DNA from: UKL13-2 sp044346745
GTDB taxonomy: Bacteria > Pseudomonadota > Gammaproteobacteria > Burkholderiales > Usitatibacteraceae
Direction: 5' to 3'
NCBI GenBank assembly: GCA_044346745.1
Contig: JBIIYQ010000005.1
Location: forward strand, 1-51,855
Length of the DNA stretch: 51,855 nt
Made by a program: the position numbers and the translations under genes
The notes under the pieces: model-generated
Seen by the model: the letters and a program-made list of their open reading frames with translations, nothing else
Told to the model about the DNA's origin: nothing
Databases searched by the model: none
Part shown: positions 45,361 through 51,855 of the stretch, one piece after another
Numbering within the stretch: the stretch's first letter is position 1
Layout of the letters: the number at the start of each line of letters is the position of its first letter

Positions 45361-45874
45361 GTGAACCCGATGTCGTCGCAGATGAGGCGACTTTCCGCCG
45401 CTCTTGCGCGTTCAATAGTTCCAGCACTTTCCCCCAATCCAGCGGCAGGCTGGAGTAGGGCACTTTCACGCGGTAGAAGTGGGAAGCCTCGAGCAGCGGC
45501 TCGCCGATGGTCATGGCCTGCATGTGTTGAGGGGTGAACACAAATCTGCGCAACGACTCTTCGTCCTGCCACACGCTCACGGTCCAGCCTTGTGTGCCGA
45601 ATATTTCTCGCCGCACGGAGTAGCCGATCATTCCCGGTGTTTTGCCCATCCCGTCATGCACGGCCATGGTTTCGCGGAAAAACGCTGACGTTTGCCCCGG
45701 CTTCACGATCACATGGGTGATCGATACCACCGCTTCCCGTCCCGGTGTGATGGTCGAATCTTTCAGCCCGGGCCAATTGAATGGTGTGGAGATGGCGCAG
45801 CCGCCGAGGTTTACCGCAAGGGTTGCAAGGGCAATTGAGATGCCGGAACGGCGTTTGAAGTGGGGGTAGCTCAT
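45347..45874 (-). CDS. Small lipoprotein with antibiotic-biosynthesis-monooxygenase-like fold
   Basis: A 175-aa lipoprotein (lipobox NLGGC near residue 26). The rest (about 45-150) looks like a dimeric alpha-beta barrel of the ABM type, with VVSITHVIVKPGQTSAFFRETMAVHDGMGKTPGMIGYSVRRE and WTVSVWQDEESLRRFV. No catalytic residues can be named. It is read divergently from the TetR gene, so it is probably its target. The gene's 3' end overlaps hsdR, showing tight packing at the edge of the restriction locus. Confidence 0.68.
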   Translation of the reverse strand: MSYPHFKRRSGISIALATLAVNLGGCAISTPFNWPGLKDSTITPGREAVVSITHVIVKPGQTSAFFRETMAVHDGMGKTPGMIGYSVRREIFGTQGWTVSVWQDEESLRRFVFTPQHMQAMTIGEPLLEASHFYRVKVPYSSLPLDWGKVLELLNAQERRKVASSATTSGSLKEK

Positions 45875-45914
45875 GTCGGTGGCGGTATGCGGATGGCGGT
45901 TGATTGCTCAATGG

Positions 45915-45929
45915 TTGACGCTGTCAACT
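45915..45929. promoter_or_regulatory. TetR operator 1
   Basis: GTTGACGCTGTCAAC, a 6-bp-arm palindrome around GCT. Arms are identical to operator 2, and the centres are 32 bases apart, about three helical turns. The -35 of the TetR promoter (TTGACG, 45916-45921) lies inside it. Confidence 0.8.
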
Positions 45930-45944
45930 ACTTAACTTAGAATA
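45916..45944 (+). promoter_or_regulatory. Promoter of the TetR gene
   Basis: TTGACG (45916-45921), 17-base spacer, TAGAAT (45939-45944), expected +1 near 45951. Both the -35 and the +1 region are covered by the operators, so the gene should be autorepressed. A TTGACA on the minus strand within operator 2 may serve the lipoprotein gene. Confidence 0.75.
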
Positions 45945-45946
45945 AG

Positions 45947-45961
45947 TTGACACTGTCAACG
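45947..45961. promoter_or_regulatory. TetR operator 2
   Basis: GTTGACACTGTCAAC, the same 6-bp arms as operator 1 around ACT, 26 bases before the TetR start codon. Confidence 0.8.
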
Positions 45962-45987
45962 TACTCCAACAAAAACCCAAAAAATCC

Positions 45988-46635
45988 ATGCCGCCAAAAT
46001 CCAAAGCCGGGACACCCAAGGCGCCAGCCGCATCGCCGGCGCTGCAGGTCAATTTGCGCGAAGCGTGTATCGCCGCAGCGCATGCCGTGATCGCCGAACA
46101 AGGGCTGGAAGCACTCAGCCTGCGCGAGGTGGCCCGCAATCTGGGGGTTTCGCACCAGGCACCATACAAACACTATGCGAGTCGTGATCATCTGCTGGCG
46201 GCCGTTGTTGCGCGCTGTTTTGAGCAATTCGCCGATTACTTAAAGTCGCGCATCAGCCGGGTGGATGCGCCAGATGAAATGCTGACAATGGGGCGCAGCT
46301 ACCTTCGCTACGCGTCGGAACATCCGCTGGAGTACCGGCTGATGTTTGGCACGCCTTGGCCGGATACAACCGAACACCCGCAGGTCGCCGAACATGCGCG
46401 GCTTGCTTTTGATGTGTTGCGCGAGGGCCTGACGCGCCAGCATGGCGATCAGGCCGATCGGGCGCGTGTGGAAAGTGATGCGTTGTTCATCTGGGCGAGC
46501 CTCCACGGCCTTGCCAGCATCACGCAGAGCAATGCCATGGAACAAATCGGCGTCCTGCAAAAGGTGATTCGCGCGGCACCGGAATACACCCTGGCGCGCA
46601 TTAGTGATGCGACGTCAAACACACCGCCGCGCTAA
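45988..46635 (+). CDS. TetR/AcrR-family transcriptional regulator
   Basis: A 215-aa regulator with an N-terminal HTH (about residues 20-65, EACIAAAHAVIAEQGLEALSLREVARNLGVSHQAPYKHYASRDHLLAAVV). The C-terminal ligand-binding domain resembles the WHG type, as in many TetR proteins that begin with a basic tail. It is flanked by its two operators. It is divergent from the lipoprotein gene and convergent with the ABC permease gene. Confidence 0.93.
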   Translation: MPPKSKAGTPKAPAASPALQVNLREACIAAAHAVIAEQGLEALSLREVARNLGVSHQAPYKHYASRDHLLAAVVARCFEQFADYLKSRISRVDAPDEMLTMGRSYLRYASEHPLEYRLMFGTPWPDTTEHPQVAEHARLAFDVLREGLTRQHGDQADRARVESDALFIWASLHGLASITQSNAMEQIGVLQKVIRAAPEYTLARISDATSNTPPR

Positions 46636-46646
46636 ATAAGCACCCC

Positions 46647-47930
46647 TTACCTGGGCGGCTGCGAGCCAAATCGCGGCATTGAATCCAGCGCCGCCGGTTC
46701 AAAGGGTTCTTCGAGAAAAAGTTTTGGGTAATAGAAGTCGCGCAGCGCAGCGTGAAAACGCCGCACCTTCGATTCATAGGCGAGAGACGAACGCATGTCC
46801 GTGCCGGCAAGTGTCTGCAACGAACGCTCGAGCAGCACAGGTGGTGCGATAACGGCCAGCCATCCCGCCAGCCGGTCACGTTTCTCACGTCCGGCCGTGT
46901 AGGCGTCCGACAGACCCTGCGCTTGCTGGTCGCCAGCCTGCTGAAAGGCAAAGTACCATTTCCATTCAAACGGCCGCTCGACCGCCGTGTGCGCCGCCCA
47001 TTGTGGATGGCGCGCGGCAAAGGCCGCCATCGTGACGGACTTCGGTAAATCCCACGCGTCGTTGACGGATTCGCGCTGGGTCAGGATGATGTCCGCACCC
47101 GACGGCACGGGCACCGCGCGGTCGATCACCATGCGGCCGGCCGCGGGGATGATCACGCCAACGAAGATCCAAATTGTCATCAACGTGGCGAGGATCACTT
47201 CGCCTGACCGCTGTGAGGCGGCCAGCCGTGTGCACAGGATTGTCCAGGCCAGCAGGTAGACCAGCAGCAGGCCGGTGGCTGCCAGCAAAGTCGGCGCGGC
47301 GGCGTTTGCCATCGCACCTGCGACAAGCAACGGGATTGCGGCGCAGATGAATACGCCGCCAGCGCGCAATGCGGCGCGCATCTGCCATAGGCGGTCGGCA
47401 CGCCCTGCGGTGGCGACCAGCAAGTCGTGGCGTCCCGCCACTCTTTCTCGTGCGCGAAGGTCGTGCAGCAGCACGATCAGCACCAGCGGCAGGACGAATG
47501 CCGCCAGAAAGGCAAAGTCAAAGCGACCGATCAACGCGAGCACCGGATGCCCGGCGTCACGCTCATGGATTTGTCCTTCCAGCGCCAGCATGCGCACACG
47601 GTGTTTCCACGGCGTATCGTCGCGACGGCCCAACGCCGCAAAAGCAAAACTCGATGGCGCGTCGTAGGTAAGGTGAAAGCTGCTGTAGGCGGTGCCGCCC
47701 CAGTCACTCTGTGTCTTCAGCACCGCCGTGCGATCGGCTTCGTCGGCTTCCAATAACCTCGTTATCGTCGCGTTTTGCTGGCGCACTTCGGAAAGCCCTG
47801 CGGATACCGCCAAGATCGAGAGACACAACACTACCAACCACCACGCGAGCACAGAGCGGTCTCGCGCCAGAAAAGCCGCTTCTCGCCGGATGTCTGACCA
47901 GCTGTTTGCAGACGAAGGCAATCCACTCAT
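46647..47930 (-). CDS. ABC transporter permease, DUF3526 type (second)
   Basis: A 427-aa inner-membrane protein. The start at 47930 overlaps the first permease's stop in a classic ATGA. A longer frame to 48002 would overlap more. Membrane segment 1 is near 28-48 (VLAWWLVVLCLSILAVSAGL), then a long periplasmic loop, then a group of about five segments from residue 140 to 270. The C-terminal tail is outside the membrane. Such permeases of unknown substrate pair with a short ATPase. Last gene of the operon, ending next to the TetR gene. Confidence 0.85.
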   Translation of the reverse strand: MSGLPSSANSWSDIRREAAFLARDRSVLAWWLVVLCLSILAVSAGLSEVRQQNATITRLLEADEADRTAVLKTQSDWGGTAYSSFHLTYDAPSSFAFAALGRRDDTPWKHRVRMLALEGQIHERDAGHPVLALIGRFDFAFLAAFVLPLVLIVLLHDLRARERVAGRHDLLVATAGRADRLWQMRAALRAGGVFICAAIPLLVAGAMANAAAPTLLAATGLLLVYLLAWTILCTRLAASQRSGEVILATLMTIWIFVGVIIPAAGRMVIDRAVPVPSGADIILTQRESVNDAWDLPKSVTMAAFAARHPQWAAHTAVERPFEWKWYFAFQQAGDQQAQGLSDAYTAGREKRDRLAGWLAVIAPPVLLERSLQTLAGTDMRSSLAYESKVRRFHAALRDFYYPKLFLEEPFEPAALDSMPRFGSQPPR

Positions 47931-49363
47931 GGCTTGAGCCTGCCGCCGAGCCAGAAGCCCGCCATCATCAACAGGGCGCTCCAGACGCCGAGCATTAGCC
48001 ATTGGGGGCGGGCTTGCTGGATACGTGAGCCGGCAGCATCGGGCTGAAAGCGAAAGCGTTCCAGCAACTGCCAGTTTGCCGCGTCCACACGTGTGCGGCG
48101 CTCGGCCGCGGGGTCGCTGCTGCGCCGGATGTCGTCGGCGTAGGCAAGCTTCTCAGCATGAATTTGATTAAGGCCTTGTACGAAGGCGTAACGCAGGTCT
48201 TCAGCTTCGCGCAGGAAGCGGTGGTGGTGGGTCAGATCGGTACCGGACACCGCCCGCGACGCTTCGGCTACCGCGAGCAGGGGCGTGAGCCAGCCGAAAA
48301 CAGACAACGCCGCCGCCTGCCGGGCTTCTGCCGCCATGCGGGCACCGGCATAGCTGTTCAATGTATCGGTCAGCTTCTGTTCGCTGGCCTGTGCCACGAC
48401 GCCGCGCAGGTTGACTGGCAAGTCTTCGACGCGTTGCACACCGTGTTTGGCGAGTAGGTCGGCACGCAGTTGGGCAAAGGCCGGGTCATTCGCGTTGTGA
48501 CCGTCACCGAGTTTGCGCAGCTCGGTTAGCATCGCCAGATCGTCTTCCAGCTTGCCTGCCATCGGCGCGGCATTCGCCGCCGAGCTGACGGCCACGGCAG
48601 GCAGCACCAGCGTCAGCGCGATCCACAGCGTGGCGAGCGTGGCCAGTACGGCGGCGCGGTTGCTGATGAATGCTGAGGCCAGCAACGCCAGCGCGCCCCA
48701 GATGACGAGGTACAACAGGTACGCAATCATCAAGGCCCCAGCGGCCAAGAGCTGTTCACCATTTAACACCGCAATGCCGGCACCAAGCGCGAGGGGTATG
48801 AGCAAGACCACCACAAACGACAACAGCGCGAGTGCCTTGCCGGCCAGCACCACCCGACCCGGCGTGCCTTGGGCGAGCAGCGTCGCGAGCGTGGTGGCCT
48901 CGCGTTCACGCGCGACCAGACCATGTCCCAGCAGGATCACCAGCAGCGGCGCAAACAGCTGATACACCATGGCGGGGCTCAGCCAGCTCAAGCCGCCCAG
49001 ATCGGCGCTGGCTCCCGAGGCGGCGAACATGGCTGTGTTCTGGCGATGGCCTTCAAGAAAGATGGACTGGCCAGTGACTGGGTCCAGACCGGGGTCGAAG
49101 AGTGCGAGCGGTGCCGGGGTGCGGAATACGTAGTGCCCGTAATGCACCATGCGATGCGGGTGGCGATCGGGCTGCGTCAAGAAGGCCGTTTCGGCTTTGG
49201 CCTGATGTTGTGTGCGCTCCGCTGTTTCGCTCTGCATACGCAGCGTGGTGAGCACCGTGGTGGCTACCAACAGCGCGGTGATGAGCAATGCCCCGCCCAG
49301 CGCCAATCGTGAACGCAGCCAGTAACGCCATTCGGCGGCGGCGATAATGAGCACGCGTTTCAC
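47927..49363 (-). CDS. ABC transporter permease, DUF3526 type (first)
   Basis: A 478-aa paralogue of the downstream permease. Membrane segment 1 is at about 18-38 (LALGGALLITALLVATTVLT). A large periplasmic loop, about six further segments and a final segment near the C-terminus (MLGVWSALLMMAGFWLGG) follow. The ATPase gene overlaps its start by four bases (49360-49363), so translation is coupled. Together the two permeases would form a heterodimer. Confidence 0.87.
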   Translation of the reverse strand: MKRVLIIAAAEWRYWLRSRLALGGALLITALLVATTVLTTLRMQSETAERTQHQAKAETAFLTQPDRHPHRMVHYGHYVFRTPAPLALFDPGLDPVTGQSIFLEGHRQNTAMFAASGASADLGGLSWLSPAMVYQLFAPLLVILLGHGLVAREREATTLATLLAQGTPGRVVLAGKALALLSFVVVLLIPLALGAGIAVLNGEQLLAAGALMIAYLLYLVIWGALALLASAFISNRAAVLATLATLWIALTLVLPAVAVSSAANAAPMAGKLEDDLAMLTELRKLGDGHNANDPAFAQLRADLLAKHGVQRVEDLPVNLRGVVAQASEQKLTDTLNSYAGARMAAEARQAAALSVFGWLTPLLAVAEASRAVSGTDLTHHHRFLREAEDLRYAFVQGLNQIHAEKLAYADDIRRSSDPAAERRTRVDAANWQLLERFRFQPDAAGSRIQQARPQWLMLGVWSALLMMAGFWLGGRLKP

Positions 49364-50085
49364 GGATTGGTCTTGGCGGAAAAGGCGCGGTGGACGGTTT
49401 CTGTCTCAATGCGACCACCGGCAGGTGCTGCGAACTGATCCACCAGTTTGCCGCCACGGAGCAGACCGATGCGGTCCGCCACCTGGCAGGCACCGTACAC
49501 ATCGTGTGTCACCATCAGGATGGCCTTGCCGGCGTCGGCAAGCCCGCGCACCAAGCCGTGAAATTCATCGATGGCGGTGGGGTCCAGCCCCGAGGTTGGC
49601 TCGTCGAGCAAAAGAATGTCGGTATCACGCAAGATTGCCAACGCAATCGCCACTTTCTGCCGCATACCTTTGGAGTACCCGCGCAGCTTGAGCCCGCGCG
49701 CCTCAACTGCCAGCGACACACGGTCCAACGCTGCGTCGATCTCGGATTCACCACGGCCCACACCGGCCAGTTGCAGAAAGTAGTGGAGGTTCTCGCGCGC
49801 ACTGAGATGTTCGTACATTGCCGCCGCTTCAGGAAGGTAGGCCATCGCACGGCGGGCGGCCGCCACGTCGCTGCCAACATCGCGTGTGTTGACGATCACC
49901 CGACCGCCGGATGCCGGCAGAAAGCCGAGGAAGGTGGAAAGCGTCGTTGACTTGCCGGCGCCGTTGCCGCCGAGCAGTGCGTAAACCTCTCCGCTCGCTA
50001 CGTCGAAGCTCACACCCGACAACACTTCCTTACCACCCCGCAGTACGCGTAGTTGATCCGCCTGTAACTTGACTTGGCGCGCCAC
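49360..50085 (-). CDS. ABC transporter ATP-binding protein
   Basis: A 241-aa ATPase of the ABC-2 exporter type. Walker A is GGNGAGKSTTL, the signature is YSKGMRQKVAI, Walker B is DILLLDEPTSGLD, and the H-loop is MVTHDVYGA. The start is GTG at 50085, one base after the stop of the receptor gene. With the two DUF3526 permeases it makes a complete exporter. Confidence 0.93.
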   Translation of the reverse strand: MARQVKLQADQLRVLRGGKEVLSGVSFDVASGEVYALLGGNGAGKSTTLSTFLGFLPASGGRVIVNTRDVGSDVAAARRAMAYLPEAAAMYEHLSARENLHYFLQLAGVGRGESEIDAALDRVSLAVEARGLKLRGYSKGMRQKVAIALAILRDTDILLLDEPTSGLDPTAIDEFHGLVRGLADAGKAILMVTHDVYGACQVADRIGLLRGGKLVDQFAAPAGGRIETETVHRAFSAKTNP

Positions 50086-50086
50086 G

Positions 50087-51855
50087 TCAAAACTTGAACG
50101 TAGCGGACAGACGCACGCTGCGTGGTGTGCCGGGTTGCACCCACAACGTCGAGAACGAATTGGTGTAATAGGTTTCGTCGAACAGGTTGTCTACGTCGAG
50201 TCGCAGGGTTGTCGTCTTTGTGACTTCATACGCGGCAAAAGCACGAGCGAGCGTATAGCCTGGTAGTTTGAAGTTGGTCGTGAATTCCCCGGAGCGCTTG
50301 CCCACGTGCACCACGCCGCCACCCAGCTGCAGGCTGCGGCCAGCCAGCGTCATCGACTTCACCAGCTGCAGGCTCAGGCTTTGCTTGGGCACGTTGAGCA
50401 GCGGTGTGCCCGCCGGCACGGGGACGCCGAAGTTGGCGTCGTTGAAGGTGTTGGTGGTTTTTGCGTCGACATAGGCATACGAAGCCCAGATGCTGTATCC
50501 GTTGGCGATCTCACCCTGCAAATCAATTTCGATGCCACGGCTTTTCGCTTGGCCAATGGCCGCCAATGTGAGCGCGCTGGGGTCATCCGCAACGAGGATG
50601 TTCTTCTGCCGAACTTGGAACAAGGCCACCGTACCGTCGATGCCGCCAACTGAAAACTTGGCACCGGCTTCAAGCGCGGTGGATTGATTCGGCGTGAAGC
50701 CATTGCCGCGTGCATCCACCCCCGAAAGCGGGCGGAAGTTTTCGCCGTAGGTGGCGTACAGTGACAGCGACGGATCGGCGCGGAAGACAAGACCCAGTTG
50801 CGGGCTGACGCGCGTTTCCTTTTGCGTCAGGACCTGGCCGTTGGCCCGGTTGTTTAGTGTTTGTTTGTAGTCGTCGTAGCGCGCACCGACCCGCAGTTGC
50901 ACACGGTCGCTCAGGTTGATCTGGTCCTGCAAAAAGAAGCCCGACGATTGCTGCGTTTCCACGCGGTTGGTTAGCGGGGTCGGCGTGGGTAGGGTGTAGC
51001 TGCCATAGACCGGGTTGAAGATGTTGATTGCCTGTTGCTGCGCCAAGGTTGGGTTGCTCGCCAGAGCCGGGGCGCGCGCACGCAGGAACACTTGGTCGTT
51101 TTCGAAACGGTCGGAATCCAAACCGAAGATCACGCGGTGCTGAAGCCCGCCCCATTTGAAGCGGCCATTGATTTCGGCACGTACCACCTGATAGTCGGCA
51201 TCGTAGTCACGAAAGCGGCGCTGGCGTGTCAGCGTCTGGCCGTCCACCAGCAGACGCTGGCGGTTGGTCGCCAGCTCGGCCTCGGTGGAAAAGCCCTCCA
51301 GCGAGGTCTTGCGTTTGGTTATGCCCAGCAGCGCACTCCAATCTTTGTTGAAATCGTGCTGGAACTCAAGTTGGTGGCCCTGCACATCTGCCTTCAGCGG
51401 CCCATCGCCCGGCTCGCCGAGAAAACGGCTCTCGGGAATCCGCCCCAGCTGACCATTGAGCGCGAGAACACCGCGGTCGAACGGGATCTTTTGCTGGCTG
51501 TACTCCAGCTCATAGACTAGATTGCTTTGCGGGCTGATGCGCCAGGCGATCGACGGACTGGCACCGTGTTTGCTGGTTTCGACGGTATTGCGGAAGCTGC
51601 CTGCGTCTTCTGTGTAGCCGACCAAGCGGGCGGCTACGTTATCGGACAGCGGCGCGGTCCAATCGACGTCGGCGCGATAGGTATCAAAACTGCCTGCAGA
51701 CAGTCGAAACTCACCGGCGGTCTTGAACGTGGGGCGTTTGGTGACTAGATTGACTGTGCCACCTGGTTCACCGCGCCCGAACAACGCTGCACGCGGACCT
51801 TTCAGCACTTCAACTGACTCGATGCCCGACAAATCACGGGGGCCGCCGAAGCCAC
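50087..51855 (-). CDS. TonB-dependent outer-membrane receptor, partial
   Basis: The frame runs off the window at 51855, so the signal peptide and most of the plug are missing. About 589 codons are seen. The visible plug part has GIESVEVLKGPRAALFGRGEPGGTVNLVTKRP, typical of siderophore-type receptors. The beta-barrel follows, ending with the outer-membrane phenylalanine LSATFKF. The ATPase gene starts one base after its stop. Substrate is not readable. A siderophore or other chelate is likely by family. Confidence 0.92.
   Translation of the reverse strand, partial: GFGGPRDLSGIESVEVLKGPRAALFGRGEPGGTVNLVTKRPTFKTAGEFRLSAGSFDTYRADVDWTAPLSDNVAARLVGYTEDAGSFRNTVETSKHGASPSIAWRISPQSNLVYELEYSQQKIPFDRGVLALNGQLGRIPESRFLGEPGDGPLKADVQGHQLEFQHDFNKDWSALLGITKRKTSLEGFSTEAELATNRQRLLVDGQTLTRQRRFRDYDADYQVVRAEINGRFKWGGLQHRVIFGLDSDRFENDQVFLRARAPALASNPTLAQQQAINIFNPVYGSYTLPTPTPLTNRVETQQSSGFFLQDQINLSDRVQLRVGARYDDYKQTLNNRANGQVLTQKETRVSPQLGLVFRADPSLSLYATYGENFRPLSGVDARGNGFTPNQSTALEAGAKFSVGGIDGTVALFQVRQKNILVADDPSALTLAAIGQAKSRGIEIDLQGEIANGYSIWASYAYVDAKTTNTFNDANFGVPVPAGTPLLNVPKQSLSLQLVKSMTLAGRSLQLGGGVVHVGKRSGEFTTNFKLPGYTLARAFAAYEVTKTTTLRLDVDNLFDETYYTNSFSTLWVQPGTPRSVRLSATFKF

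Noticed and set aside
38041..45400. Attachment-site direct repeat of the tRNA-Asn 3' end
   Set aside because: I looked for a second copy of the T-arm and CCA end near 45.4 kb and found none. No integrase is present.

Overview
The window looks like a chromosomal segment of a betaproteobacterium. This is inferred from protein character (fused indolepyruvate:ferredoxin oxidoreductase, LplT, RmuC, a complete SoxXA-YZ-B-CD set), moderately high G+C, and dense gene packing on both strands. No rRNA or species marker is present, so the genus stays open.

Layout. 0.1-9.2 kb is housekeeping and signalling: a secreted protein of unknown function, a PaiB-like flavin protein beside glutaminyl-tRNA synthetase, an MFS permease, a soluble PAS histidine kinase behind a hairpin-rich leader, and a chemoreceptor. 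9.9-28.3 kb holds an S41 peptidase lipoprotein, the 1187-aa indolepyruvate:ferredoxin oxidoreductase, LplT, a PIN-PhoH ATPase, a Bcp peroxiredoxin, an orphan ArnD-like deacetylase, a group II truncated globin, TypA/BipA, RmuC and a prolyl oligopeptidase. It ends with a molybdenum-cofactor block (mobB, moaD, moaE, DUF2237).

28.4-37.9 kb is a complete thiosulfate-oxidation cluster: soxCD, soxYZ, a DsrE-like lipoprotein, soxAX, an HbpS/GlcG-like secreted protein, soxB and a periplasmic thioredoxin. It is read divergently from an ArsR-family repressor whose two cysteines (C61, C127) match the spacing of the SqrR/BigR persulfide sensors. Two palindromes lie in the shared intergenic region. The cofactor genes just upstream make the molybdopterin that SoxC needs. 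Most larger gaps inside the cluster hold repeat elements of different kinds: an 11-bp tandem array, a 127-bp symmetric palindrome at the soxY stop codon, an SEVEGS/LDFARDD-type dispersed repeat, a CCCTCTCCC three-hairpin element, and a GCTCCCGC hairpin.

38.0-45.4 kb begins with tRNA-Asn(GUU) and its terminator. A type I restriction-modification locus follows at once, in the order hsdM, hsdS, DUF429, an A+T-rich regulatory gap with two inverted repeats, fic, hsdR. The Fic protein has its own inhibitory motif and a C-terminal winged-helix-like region. 45.3-51.9 kb holds a small lipoprotein, a TetR regulator with two identical-arm operators, and a four-gene operon of a TonB-dependent receptor (cut by the window edge), an ABC ATPase and two DUF3526-type permeases.

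Best candidates for something new: the Fic/DUF429-bearing type I RM locus with its paired palindromes; the persulfide-sensor-controlled sox cluster with two unusual accessory proteins and repeat-filled spacers; and the hairpin-rich leader of the histidine kinase.
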